Origin: Bacillota bacterium
Lineage (GTDB): Bacteria > Bacillota > Desulfotomaculia > Desulfotomaculales > Desulfallaceae
Assembly: GCA_023439185.1 (NCBI GenBank)
Contig: JAEXOR010000044.1
Location: 186,001 to 250,000, forward strand
Direction of reading: 5' to 3'
DNA: 64,000 nt
Both the position numbers and the translations under genes were made by a program. Below, piece after piece: positions 39,541 to 57,486 of the stretch. Every line of letters starts with the position of its first letter. Within the stretch, counting starts at the first letter, position 1. Under the pieces are notes generated by a model, which made no database searches, was not told the origin of the DNA, and saw only the letters and a list, made by a program, of their open reading frames with translations.

Positions 39541-41843
39541 AAAGAAAAAAACTGCGCGCCGTGGTATGCGGTTCCACCTTCGGTCAGTTTTACCTCGAGG
39601 CTTTGAAAATGCTGCCCGAAGCATTTGAACCCGCGGGTCTGCTGGCGCGGGGCAGCCAGCGCTCCAAAAAATGCGCGGCTTACTACGGGGTAGATTTATA
39701 CACCGATGCCGGCCAACTCCCCGATGACATCGATCTGGCCTGCGTCGTGCTGCGTTCGGGAGTCATGGGCGGCCGGGGCACGGACCTGTCCCTGGAGCTT
39801 CTCCGGCGGGGCATCCATGTGCTTCAGGAACAGCCCGTGCACCACAAGGATATGGCGGCGTGCCTCAGGGCGGCGCTGGGCAGGGGCGTGCTTTTTCAGA
39901 CCGGCGATCTGTATGTGCATTTGCCCGCGGTGAGGCGTTTTATTGCCTGCGCCAAAGCCATGCTGGCACGGCAGGAGGCGCTGTACGTCGACGCGGCCTT
40001 CGCCTCCCAGGTTTCTTACCCGCTGATGCACATCCTGATGGAAGCCCTGCCCTCGATCCGCCCGTGGCGGGTGGGCACCGTGAGCAGGGACGGAGGTCCC
40101 TTTCATGTTCTGACCGGCGCCCTGGGCAAAATTCCGGTGGTATTGCGGGTCCATAACGAGGTGGACCCCGGCGATCCGGACAACTACCTGCATCTGCTGC
40201 ACCGCATCACCATCGGCTGCGCGGGGGGGAGCCTGTCCCTGACCGATACCCACGGCCCCGTGGTCTGGCGGCCCCGCCTGCATGTCCCGGAGGATTTGCA
40301 CACCTTCGGCCAGCTGGCGGGGGATTATCCGCTGCATTTGTCCGAGCACAGCACGGAGACGCTGGGACCGGCGGCCCCGGCCAGCTACGGGGATATTCTT
40401 GCGCGGCAATGGCCCCGCGCCATCGCCCGCGATCTGTCGCTGCTGGCGGCAATGATTTCGGGCGCCGCCGAAGCGGATACGGGGGCCGTCCGGGCGCTTT
40501 TGTGCGCCGGTCAATGGCATGAAATGACCGCCGCCCTGGGGTATCCCGTTTTGCGCCCCGGCTGCGGCCACCAGCCGCTGCCGGTGGATATTTTAAAGGC
40601 GGCCGCCGCAACAATCCCGGCCGGCGACGGGCGGCCCGGCGCCTCCGACGCCCCCGGTGCTTGCTCCCCCGCGGCCGCCGGCGTTGCCTCATGCACGGAA
40701 TACGCCGACGGCGAGCTGCGCGGCATAGATCCGCCTGCCGTGCGGCTGTTTGTCGAGAGGCTGGACGAGGCGGTTTTCAGCGCCATGCTCCATGCGCTTC
40801 AGGCCCGGGGCGCTCTGACGGACAGAGAACGGGAATACGGCCCGGCCGAGATTTGGTCCCTCTCCCAAACCGCACCCCGGCACCGGCACCTGGTGCTGCG
40901 CTGGCTGGAGCTGCTGGCGGCGCGGGGATACCTTGAGCGCCGCGGGGACTGCTTTTGCGGCGCCGGCGTGGTGACCGAAGACATGCTGCGGGAACGCTGG
41001 CGCGCGGTGCGGGAAATCTGGGACGGCAGGCTTGGCCCGCCCCTGGTGCTGGATTACCTGCTCAGCAACGTTGAACAGCTCCCGCGGCTGATGAGCGGAA
41101 AACAGCAGGCCGCGCTGCTGCTGTTCCCCGCCGGCGGAATGGACTACGCCAATGCCCTGTACCGTGAAACCATCGCCGCCCGCTACCTCAACAAATCGGT
41201 GGCGGAGGCGGTGGTCCGCATCGGCGCCGCCAAAGGGTCCGCGCCGGACGCCGGCCCCGGTCCCGGCAAGCCGCTGCGCATTGTCGAGCTGGGCGCGGGT
41301 ACGGGAGCCACCACGGACCAGGTGGTGGCGAGGCTGCGGGCGTTGCCCGGAGCCCCGCGGGTGGAGTACCGGTTCACGGATGTTTCCAATTTCTTTCTTG
41401 CGGCCGCCCGGGAACGGTTCGCGGACTGCCCGTGGATGCGGTTTGAGATTGCGGATATCGACCGGGACCTCGCCGGGCAGGGGCTGCGGGCCGCAAGCGT
41501 GGATATCGTGATTGCGGCGGGGGTAATGAATAACGCTTCGGACATCGCCGCCGCCGTGGACGGGCTGACGCGGCTCCTGGTCCCCGGAGGCTGGGCGCTG
41601 ATTACGGAGCCGGTGCGTGAATTTCCGGAAATACTGATTTCCCAGGCTTTTATGATGACCAGCCCCGAGGACGACCGGAAGAATACCAGAACAACATTTA
41701 TGTCCGTCAGGCAGTGGCGGGATGTTTTTCACCGGGCGGGAGCCGCGGAGGTCCTGACCCTGCCGGGGGAGGAGCATCCCATCGCGCCCCTGGGACAGAA
41801 GCTTTTTGCGGCCAGAAAAAAAAGCCTGCTTGAATATGCTTGA
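39537..41843 (+). CDS. Thiazolinyl imide reductase fused to a C-terminal SAM methyltransferase
   Basis: 768 residues. The N-terminal 345 residues resemble Irp3/YbtU/PchG, NADPH-dependent reductases that turn a carrier-bound thiazoline into thiazolidine. Recognisable parts are LRAVVCGSTFGQFYLEALKM, DIDLACVVLRSGVMGGRGTDL and LLRRGIHVLQEQPVHHKDM. A low-complexity Ala/Pro/Gly linker (about 358-390) joins a second part with a helical region (VLRWLELLAARGYLE, LSNVEQLPRLMSGKQQA) and an intact SAM motif VELGAGTGATTDQVV (about 583). That part resembles the methyltransferases normally inserted into A domains of HMWP1 and PchF. The fusion puts reduction and methylation on one trans-acting protein. It would complement the degenerate insert of the first NRPS protein. 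YbtU and PchG are normally about 350 residues. Confidence 0.86.
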   Translation: MKRKKLRAVVCGSTFGQFYLEALKMLPEAFEPAGLLARGSQRSKKCAAYYGVDLYTDAGQLPDDIDLACVVLRSGVMGGRGTDLSLELLRRGIHVLQEQPVHHKDMAACLRAALGRGVLFQTGDLYVHLPAVRRFIACAKAMLARQEALYVDAAFASQVSYPLMHILMEALPSIRPWRVGTVSRDGGPFHVLTGALGKIPVVLRVHNEVDPGDPDNYLHLLHRITIGCAGGSLSLTDTHGPVVWRPRLHVPEDLHTFGQLAGDYPLHLSEHSTETLGPAAPASYGDILARQWPRAIARDLSLLAAMISGAAEADTGAVRALLCAGQWHEMTAALGYPVLRPGCGHQPLPVDILKAAAATIPAGDGRPGASDAPGACSPAAAGVASCTEYADGELRGIDPPAVRLFVERLDEAVFSAMLHALQARGALTDREREYGPAEIWSLSQTAPRHRHLVLRWLELLAARGYLERRGDCFCGAGVVTEDMLRERWRAVREIWDGRLGPPLVLDYLLSNVEQLPRLMSGKQQAALLLFPAGGMDYANALYRETIAARYLNKSVAEAVVRIGAAKGSAPDAGPGPGKPLRIVELGAGTGATTDQVVARLRALPGAPRVEYRFTDVSNFFLAAARERFADCPWMRFEIADIDRDLAGQGLRAASVDIVIAAGVMNNASDIAAAVDGLTRLLVPGGWALITEPVREFPEILISQAFMMTSPEDDRKNTRTTFMSVRQWRDVFHRAGAAEVLTLPGEEHPIAPLGQKLFAARKKSLLEYA

Positions 41844-41868
41844 GCACGACTTACAGGAGGGTAAAAAC

Positions 41869-44800
41869 ATGGCCTTGAACAGCCCAATCATTGTTGACGA
41901 CCTGGTGACGCGCCTCCGCGGGGAGGGAGTGTCCTTATGGGAGGAGAACGGCAGGCTGCGCTACAGGGCGCCCCAGGGCGCGCTGGCCGGCAGCGATTTG
42001 CAGACCCTGAAGGATTGCAAGGCGGAGGTGCTGGACCTGCTGCGGGCGGAAGCGAAGCCCGCCGCGGTTCGCAGCGATCCCGCGTCCAGATACGAGCCTT
42101 TTCCGCTGACGGACGTGCAGGCCGCCTATTTGCTCGGCCGCAGCGAGGTGTTCGGATACGGGGGCGTCGCCTGCCACATTTATCTGGAGCTTTGCTATCC
42201 GGAGCTGGAGCCCGGACGCGTCGCCGCGGCATGGAATCAACTGGTTTCGCGGCATGATATGCTGCGGGCCGTGATGGACCAAAACGGTTACCAGCAGGTG
42301 ATGGAGCAGGTACCGCCGCTGGAGGCGGCCTATACCGACGCCGGCGCCTGGGCCGGGGACGCGGTGGAAGCCAGGCTGGCCGAAATCCGCGCAGAAATGG
42401 GCCACCGCGTGTACCAAACGGAGCGCTGGCCCCTGTTCGGCGTTGCCCTGACCAAAACTCCGGCCGGGACCGTGCTGCATTTTTCCATTGAATTTCTCAT
42501 CGCCGACTGGGCCAGTATCTGGCTGCTGCTCGCTGAGTTTGAAAAAATTTATTTCACACCGGAGCGGAAGCTGCCGGAGCCGGCGCTCACCTTCCGGGAT
42601 TATTTGCTGGCCGAACGCGGTTTGCGGGACGGCGCCGCTTACGCCGGGGACAGGGAGTACTGGCTCCGCCGCCTTGACAGCCTGCCCGGGGCGCCGGATT
42701 TGCCCCTGGCCAGGGTGCGGGACGATACGGGCCGGGCGCGCTTCACCCGCCGCTTTTTGCGGTTGGACGGGCCAACCTGGAACGGGTTCAAGCAACGGGC
42801 GCAGCGGCGCGGCCTGACGCCTACGGCCGCGGTTTTGACCGCCTACGCCGCCGTGCTGGAGCGCTGGAGCCGCAACAAAAGGTTTTGCCTGAACCTGACC
42901 GTCCTGAACAGGCTGCCCCTGCACCCGCAGGTTAATGAGCTGGTGGGCGATTTCACGTCGGTGAGCCTGCTGGCCGTGGACTGGCCGGCCGCCCGTCCTT
43001 TTAGCGCCCAGGCCGAAACGATCAATAAACAGTTGTTTGACGATTTGGACCACCGCTTGTTTTCCGGTGTGGAGGTATTGAGGGAGATTGCCCGCCGGCG
43101 GGGCCGGGAGGCCGCGCTGATGCCGGTGGTGTTCACCAGCGCCATCGGGCTGGTGGAGCCCACGGAGGAAAACCGGCTGCGGGGCCGGGTGGGGGACTGG
43201 GGCATCAGCCAGACGCCGCAGGTTTTCATCGACTGCCAGGCCATGGACGGCCCGGCCGGCCTGCAGGTCAACTGGGATATCCGGGCGGGCGTTTTCCCCG
43301 GCGGCATGACGGACGATATGTTTGACGCCTTTGAGGCGCTGCTGCGCGCACTGGCCGGCGGGGAGCAGGCCTGGGACGCCGTTGAGACCGTGGCTTTGCC
43401 CGCGTGGCAGGCGGCGGAACGGGAGCAGGTCAACGCCACGCGGGCGCCGCTGCCGGACGGTCTGCTGCACGGCGGGATTCTGGAACAGGCCGCGGCGGCC
43501 CCGGAGCGGCCCGCCGTATGGGACGGCGGCGGGTGGACGACCTACGGGGAGCTCCTGCGGAAAGCGGCGGCGGTGGCCGAAAGGCTGAAAGCGTGCGGCT
43601 GCCAACAACAGGACCGGGTGGCCATCGTGATGGACAAGTCCGTCCACCAGGTGGCGGCGGTGCTGGGAACGCTGGCGGCGGGGGCGGTTTATGTGCCCAT
43701 TGATACCGCGCAGCCGGCTTTGCGCCGCCTGGCCATGCTGGAAAAAGCCGGGGTCAGGCACGTGCTGACCGGCGCCGCCGACGGGTTCCAATGGCCGGCG
43801 GGCATCACGGCCATTGAAGCGGACAGGCTGGAGCCGGGCCGGGAAAACACCCTGGCGGCCGAAGGCGATCCCGATCTGCCGGCTTACATAATCCATACCT
43901 CGGGCTCCACCGGACAGCCCAAGGGGGTGGTGATCTCCCACCGCGCCGCTTTAAACACGGTCCGGGATATCAACCGCCGGTTTGAGGTGGGCCCGGAGGA
44001 CCGGGTGCTGGGGCTGGCCCAGCTGAGCTTCGATTTGTCCGTCTATGACATATTCGGCCTCCTGTCCGCCGGGGGAGCCCTGATTTACCCCGCCGCGGAC
44101 AGGCAGACCGACCCGTCCCACTGGGCGGAGCTAATGGCCGAACACGAAGTCACGCTGTGGAATTCCGTTCCGGCGCTGCTGCAGATGCTGCTGGCCCGCC
44201 TGGACTCCGGACCTGCTCCGGACCTGGCCAAATTCCGGCTGGCGCTGCTGTCCGGGGACTGGATTCCGCCGGCGCTGCCCGATATGCTGCTGAGGCACGG
44301 GCCTGCCGTGCGGATCATCAGCCTGGGCGGCGCCACCGAAGCGTCCATCTGGTCCATTGCCCATGAATACCGGGGCCTGCAGCCGGACTGGAGCAGCATC
44401 CCGTACGGCCGCCCCCTGGCCAACCAGGGGTTCCGGGTGCTGGACGAAAAGCTGCGGGACTGCCCGGTGTGGGCGCCGGGGGAGCTTTACATCACCGGCG
44501 CCGGCCTGGCCGCGGGTTATTTCGCGGACGGAGAAACCACCGCGGCGCGTTTTTTCCCCCATCCCGCCGACGGGCAGCGGCTTTACCGCACGGGGGACCT
44601 GGGACGGTACACTCCCGGCGGGGAAATTGAATTTCTCGGCCGCGAGGACACGCAGGTTAAAATCAAGGGCCACCGGATCGAGCTGGGGGAAATCGAGGCA
44701 ACGCTGCAAAAGCACCCCGCCGTGGCCGCGGCGGCCGTGGTGGCGGCGGGGAGCGGCGAAAACAAAGCGTTGTTCGGCGCCGTGGAGCCGGCCGGCCGGC

Positions 44801-46293
44801 CGGAAGACGGGCCGGAGCAAAGGGTGAGTGTGCCGGAGCTGCTGGATTTTCTGGCCCAATATCTGCCCGCCTACATGATCCCCGCCGCCCTGCGGATTGT
44901 CGACGCGCTGCCGCTGACGGGCAACGGGAAGGTGGACCGGAAGGAACTGGCCCGGTGGAGAGAGGAACCGGCGCCGGACGCTGCCGACGCGGCAGCCGTC
45001 GATGAAGCTCCGGACCCCCTGGAGGCGCAATTGTCGCGGGTATGGGCGGAAGCGCTGGGCGTGCCCGCCGTCGGCCGGCGGCAGAGTTTTTACGAGCACG
45101 GCGCGGATTCGCTCATTATGGCCCAGGTGGCGGGCAAGCTGCGGGAGCAGTTGGCCGGCGAGCCGCTGCTGATTGATATGCCCTTTGACGCGCTGCTCCG
45201 ACAGATGCTCAATTATCCCACGGTGGCCGCGCTGGCCGAATTTATACGCGCCCAAAGCGCCGGCGCCGGAGCCGGAACCGCCGATGATTCGGCCGGACAG
45301 CAGGGCCAAAGCGCCGGCAACGCGGTGCTGACCGCTTACGGCGGCGGCGACGCGGGTCCGCTGCGGGTCGTTTTCCATAACGGTCTGGGGACGATGCTTT
45401 CCTTCCGTTTGCTGCTGGCGCATTTGCAGGCCCAGCAGCTCGGTCCCGTGGTCGGCGTCAGCGTGGCGGATACCGGTTTGTATTGCTCTTTGGACCCGGC
45501 GGACCTCATTGCCCGGCTGGCGGATGATTACGCCCAGCTGCTTGCGGAAACCGGCCCCCGGCAGGTGCAGCTGATCGGCCACTGCATGGGCGGGCTGATT
45601 GCCGTTGAAGTGGCCCGGCGCCTGCTTGAGCAGGGTATCCGGGTGGCGGACCTGGTGCTGATTAACAGCCACCCCTTCCCTTACGATGTGGACGACGACC
45701 TGGTGGTGGAACTTTTCTTTTTGCCGTTTCTGCACATTTCCCCCGCCCAGGCGGGTTTTGGCGATATCGATGCCCATGACCTGGAACGGGGCTTGAGGCA
45801 AATCTATGAAGCCAACAATAAAAGCATCCCCGCGGGAGCTTCGCTGGCCATCGGCGGCGACGAGGGTCTCGACCGGCTGGGCGAGTTGTTTAAGAGACTT
45901 TCCGCCCTGTCCCGGCGGGAGCGTTTCAACGCTTATGTGCGGGCGGTGGCCGAAGGCAACGGCGACCGCATGCCGGTGGAAATGGCCGAGGGCATGTTTG
46001 ACGTGATTCGCCAGAGCCTGAAGGCCGCCCGTTTCACGCCGCAGCCGTACCTGGGAGACATCCGGTTTCTGCTGGCGCGGGAGCCCTTTCCCCTGGTGCC
46101 GGGCACCAATGAATTAACCCTTGATTTCTGGCGGGAAGCCTGCCTGGGCGACCTGTCGGTGTGGGAAATCGCCGGCAATCACCTGACCTGCTTTGAGGGC
46201 GAGCCCAATGCGGGCGAGCTGGCCGCGGTGATCGGGGCGGCGTTGGCCAAAAATCAGGCGGAACAAAAGATGCCGCCGGTGCATATTGACTGA
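41869..46293 (+). CDS. NRPS termination module TubC-Cy-A-PCP-TE
   Basis: 1474 residues. Order: N-terminal TubC-type docking domain (1-60; LRGEGVSLWEENGRLRYRAP); heterocyclization domain (about 77-510) whose core reads EFLIADWAS, with Glu in place of the first Asp of DxxxxDxxS; A domain with IIHTSGSTGQPKGV (about 676), FDLSVYDIFG (cysteine-type Asp-Leu-Tyr start) and NGKVDRK (about 1017); PCP HGADSLIMAQ (about 1077); and a thioesterase (1160-1474) with GHCMGGLIAVEVA, where Cys sits at the usual Ser nucleophile, and His in GNHLTCFE. The conserved Asp of the TE triad is likely in the NSHPFPYDVDDD region. It should add and cyclize the last cysteine and release the product. ATG at 41869 follows CAGGAGGG; 25 bases after the reductase gene. 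Confidence 0.9.
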   Translation: MALNSPIIVDDLVTRLRGEGVSLWEENGRLRYRAPQGALAGSDLQTLKDCKAEVLDLLRAEAKPAAVRSDPASRYEPFPLTDVQAAYLLGRSEVFGYGGVACHIYLELCYPELEPGRVAAAWNQLVSRHDMLRAVMDQNGYQQVMEQVPPLEAAYTDAGAWAGDAVEARLAEIRAEMGHRVYQTERWPLFGVALTKTPAGTVLHFSIEFLIADWASIWLLLAEFEKIYFTPERKLPEPALTFRDYLLAERGLRDGAAYAGDREYWLRRLDSLPGAPDLPLARVRDDTGRARFTRRFLRLDGPTWNGFKQRAQRRGLTPTAAVLTAYAAVLERWSRNKRFCLNLTVLNRLPLHPQVNELVGDFTSVSLLAVDWPAARPFSAQAETINKQLFDDLDHRLFSGVEVLREIARRRGREAALMPVVFTSAIGLVEPTEENRLRGRVGDWGISQTPQVFIDCQAMDGPAGLQVNWDIRAGVFPGGMTDDMFDAFEALLRALAGGEQAWDAVETVALPAWQAAEREQVNATRAPLPDGLLHGGILEQAAAAPERPAVWDGGGWTTYGELLRKAAAVAERLKACGCQQQDRVAIVMDKSVHQVAAVLGTLAAGAVYVPIDTAQPALRRLAMLEKAGVRHVLTGAADGFQWPAGITAIEADRLEPGRENTLAAEGDPDLPAYIIHTSGSTGQPKGVVISHRAALNTVRDINRRFEVGPEDRVLGLAQLSFDLSVYDIFGLLSAGGALIYPAADRQTDPSHWAELMAEHEVTLWNSVPALLQMLLARLDSGPAPDLAKFRLALLSGDWIPPALPDMLLRHGPAVRIISLGGATEASIWSIAHEYRGLQPDWSSIPYGRPLANQGFRVLDEKLRDCPVWAPGELYITGAGLAAGYFADGETTAARFFPHPADGQRLYRTGDLGRYTPGGEIEFLGREDTQVKIKGHRIELGEIEATLQKHPAVAAAAVVAAGSGENKALFGAVEPAGRPEDGPEQRVSVPELLDFLAQYLPAYMIPAALRIVDALPLTGNGKVDRKELARWREEPAPDAADAAAVDEAPDPLEAQLSRVWAEALGVPAVGRRQSFYEHGADSLIMAQVAGKLREQLAGEPLLIDMPFDALLRQMLNYPTVAALAEFIRAQSAGAGAGTADDSAGQQGQSAGNAVLTAYGGGDAGPLRVVFHNGLGTMLSFRLLLAHLQAQQLGPVVGVSVADTGLYCSLDPADLIARLADDYAQLLAETGPRQVQLIGHCMGGLIAVEVARRLLEQGIRVADLVLINSHPFPYDVDDDLVVELFFLPFLHISPAQAGFGDIDAHDLERGLRQIYEANNKSIPAGASLAIGGDEGLDRLGELFKRLSALSRRERFNAYVRAVAEGNGDRMPVEMAEGMFDVIRQSLKAARFTPQPYLGDIRFLLAREPFPLVPGTNELTLDFWREACLGDLSVWEIAGNHLTCFEGEPNAGELAAVIGAALAKNQAEQKMPPVHID

Positions 46294-46305
46294 GGGGGGT
46301 GACCT

Positions 46306-47379
46306 GTGGGTATGGACAACGGCTGCGCCGGAAGCAAAAGATGCGCCAAATGCCTGGCCATAGAAAATCGCGCCTTCGGCATCGTCATCGGCGGAGACGG
46401 AGTATGCAATCATTGTAAAATCGATCCGGCGCGGTACAAGGTGATGTCGTGGGCAGAAAAAAAGCTGCGGTTCGACAGGCTGATTGACGAAAAAAGAGGC
46501 CGCCACCGCTATGACGGGATGATCATGATGAGCGGGGGGAAGGACAGCACCTACCTGGCCCTGCAGCTGAAAAGCGAATACGGGCTGAACCTGCTGGGGA
46601 TGTCCGTGGACAACGGCTTTGAGTATCCCGATTCCTTCGATAACGCCAAGAAGGTCTGCGACCGGCTGGGGATTCCCTATATTATTCTGCATCCCGATAT
46701 GATTGAGCTGCGCCGGTTTTACAGATACATTCTGACGGAAAAACACCTCCGCCAGGAGGATTACAGCCAGATCTGCTTTTACTGCGGCAATTATCTCAAG
46801 CGGCAGGTGGATATTTTTGCCGAAAAATTCGACGCCGCCTATATCTTTTCCGGCTACAACCCGGACCAGGTCTGGGAGCTGGGTGAAGCCGGCATTGTGG
46901 AATCCGATCCGGGGCGGATTCAGTACCAGCAAATGATTAAGCAGGTGCTGGACGGGAAAATGGAGGACGCCCGCCGGCATACCCGGCAAAAGGAGGGTCC
47001 GGACCTGGCCGCCTATTTTGAGCCGCCGCGGACGCCGATCCTGTACTATTACCAGCATTTCCCGTACCAGCCGCTGAGCATGCTCGACACCATCCGAAGC
47101 CGGCTGGACTGGCAGCCCATCGACAGGTTCAGAAAAAACTACCTGGTGTCCGGGTGCCGGCTGGTTTGCGCCCTGATCCACCTGTGCCGGCGCAAAAACA
47201 TACCGGATTACATGCAGAAGGAGTTTTCGGCGCAGATCCGGCGGGGGACGCTTACCAGGGAACAGGTGGAGCAGGTGCTGGCTGAAATTAAGTTTACCGA
47301 CGCCGAAATTGATCAAACCCTGGCCGAGCTTGATCTGAGCTGCGGACAAATGCTCGATTTGCCTTCGTCCGGCCTGTAA
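46306..47379 (+). CDS. PP-loop ATPase (AANH superfamily), candidate sulfur-inserting enzyme
   Basis: 357 residues. A PP-loop MMSGGKDSTYLALQL (about residue 75) binds ATP and releases AMP plus pyrophosphate. It resembles the N-acetyl-sugar amidotransferase/ExsB-like group: an N-terminal zinc-type Cys set (CAGSKRCAKC and GGDGVCNHC), the core NAKKVCDRLGIPYIILHPDM, and further Cys in CFYCGNYLKRQ and SGCRLVCAL. AANH enzymes activate carbonyls or bases by adenylation for attack by sulfur or nitrogen; one has been implicated in thioamide formation in closthioamide. Placed between the TE module and the FAAL gene, 12 bases after the former, it could make a thioamide or thioacid on the product. An amide-forming role is equally possible. 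GTG at 46306 fits GAGGGGGGTGA better than ATG 46312. Confidence 0.85.
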   Translation: MGMDNGCAGSKRCAKCLAIENRAFGIVIGGDGVCNHCKIDPARYKVMSWAEKKLRFDRLIDEKRGRHRYDGMIMMSGGKDSTYLALQLKSEYGLNLLGMSVDNGFEYPDSFDNAKKVCDRLGIPYIILHPDMIELRRFYRYILTEKHLRQEDYSQICFYCGNYLKRQVDIFAEKFDAAYIFSGYNPDQVWELGEAGIVESDPGRIQYQQMIKQVLDGKMEDARRHTRQKEGPDLAAYFEPPRTPILYYYQHFPYQPLSMLDTIRSRLDWQPIDRFRKNYLVSGCRLVCALIHLCRRKNIPDYMQKEFSAQIRRGTLTREQVEQVLAEIKFTDAEIDQTLAELDLSCGQMLDLPSSGL

Positions 47380-49610
47380 GGCCCGGCGGAAACGGTCAAG
47401 GGCGGCGCCTTTTGCAAAGGAGGACAATATGACAAAGGCCATGGATCAACAAACAGGGGAGCGGCACAGCTCCGTCGCGGGGGTCCTGGAGTGCCGGGCG
47501 CGGCGCACGCCGGATCAAACCGCTTACGGCATGCTGGACGCGGATTTCCACTTATCCGCCGTCACGTATGGAGAATTGTTCCGCCGGGTGTCGGTTTTTG
47601 CCTCCCGCCTCTCCGGCTTTAAAATTGCCGGCGGCGACCGCTGCCTGCTGATGTTTCAGCAGGGCATCGATTTTATCGCGGCGCTGCTGGCCTGCAACCG
47701 CATCGGCGCCATTCCCGTCCCCGTCAACATGCCGGCCCGGAACAAGTCCCTGGCGAGATGGGAAAACATCGCCGTCAACTCCGGGGCCCGGTGCCTGATT
47801 ACCGAACAAGCCGGTGTTGCTTCATTGAGCGAGATCCGGAAAAATTCCGCCGTCCTGTCCGCCTTGCCCGTGTATTCGGAGCAGGAGGGCGCTTTGGCCT
47901 GGACCATGCCGGGTTCTAACGAACTGGCCTTTTTGCAGTACACCTCCGGTTCCACCGGAGAGCCCAAGGGCGTGATGGTCACCCACGCCTCGCTGATGAA
48001 CAACCTGGGGCAGCTTGAAGCCACCCTGGCCGTTGACGAAAACAGCGTCATGGTGAGCTGGCTCCCCTTTTACCACGACATGGGCCTGATTCTCGGTATT
48101 CTGCTGGGTATCTACGCGGGCTGCCGGGTTATTTTAATGAGGCCCGCCGACTTTATGCAGCAGCCGTTAAACTGGCTCAAGGCCATTTCGGTTTATGGGG
48201 CGACCCATACCGCGGCGCCGAATTTCGCCTACGAGCTGGCGGCCGACAAGCTGGAGAAGCTGACCCGGGCCGGGGGGGAGCATATCTCCCTGCAATCCCT
48301 GGAAAGGGTTGTTTGCGGCGCCGAGCCCGTCCACCTGAACACGCTGCTCAAATTCAGCCGGGCGGCGCGGCCCTTCGGGCTGGGGGAAGATGTTTTAAAT
48401 CCGGGATACGGGCTGGCCGAGGCTTCCCTGGTGGTGTCGACCTATAAAAAGGGACAACCGGCCGGCTGGCTGAAGCTGGACCGGAACGCTCTCCAGAGCG
48501 GCGCCGTCTCCGTCCTGGACCGGGGCCGGCTGGATGATGCTCCGGCCGTGCCGGCTGAATCCACGCCGGGAGAAACATACCTGGTGGGCAACGGTTTTGT
48601 GGTGGACGGGCACCGGCTGACCGTCAGAAACCCGGTGGACGGCACCGGGCTGGGGCCGCAGGCCATCGGCGAAATCTGCTTTGCGGGGCCTTCCGTCGCC
48701 AAAGGCTACTGGAACCGCCCGGCGGAAACGGAGCAGACCTTTCCCGGCGATGAAAAAACCGGGGAGGTTTACCTGAAAACCGGTGATCTGGGCTTCAAGG
48801 ATACCAACGGCGAGCTGTACATCACCGGCCGGATCAAGGATCTGATTATTATCCGGGGGATGAACCATTATCCCCAGGACATCGAGCGCACGGCCTTCAG
48901 CGCCGATCCCGACCTCCGCACCGACGGCGCCGCCGCCTTTTCCGTCGTCCGGGACGGGGAGGAAAAGCTGGTGCTGATTCAGGAGGTGAACCGGCCGGCG
49001 GTGCGCAGCCCCCGCTGCGGCAGCTGGGCCAAAAAAATCAGGGCGGCGGTGCTGAAGGTGCACGGTATTCCGGTGGAAGCCATCGTCTTTATTCCGCCCC
49101 TGCGGGTCCCCCGCACCACCAGCGGCAAGATCCAGCGGAACAAAGCCAGGTCGATGTACTTAAACAACCAGTGGGACAAGGTGGTGGGCGTCTCCGCCCT
49201 GGAAGAAATCGGCGGCCGCGGCCCTGCCGCCGCTGCCGGGATTGACAGCCGGGAAGCCCTGGCGGATTATATCGCCGCCCTGGTGGCGGAACAGCTGGCC
49301 GTTCCCGCGGCGGAGATCGACCGCGACATGCCCTTTATGGAGCTGGGCGTCAATTCCATGATGTCCCTGTCGGTGCGCAACGCCCTTGAACAGACCCTGG
49401 GTTTCATCATTCCGGCGGCGGCGCTGTTTAATTACAATACCGTGCGGCAAATGGGCGGGTACCTGTTTGACCTGAAAAACAATCCCGGCGGCGGGCCGGC
49501 CCGGGGTGAAACAGGCGCGGCCGGCGTTGTGCCATTGGAAGCGGAGCTGGACAAGCTTTCGGAAAACGAGCTTTTGGAACTCTTGGAAAAAGAACTGGAA
49601 GGAGCGGGCC

Positions 49611-57449
<7,839 letters not shown>

Positions 57450-57486
57450 TCCGGCCCGCCCCGCGGTGTACAAGGAGAGAGTCAAA

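Noticed and set aside
41935..43941. 668-residue minus-strand open frame in the NRPS gene
   Set aside because: Antisense of the Cy-A region; composition (Pro, Arg, Gly, His, Gln) is typical for the shadow of GC-rich coding DNA.
44131..45801. 556-residue minus-strand open frame
   Set aside because: Antisense of the A-PCP-TE region with no independent signals.
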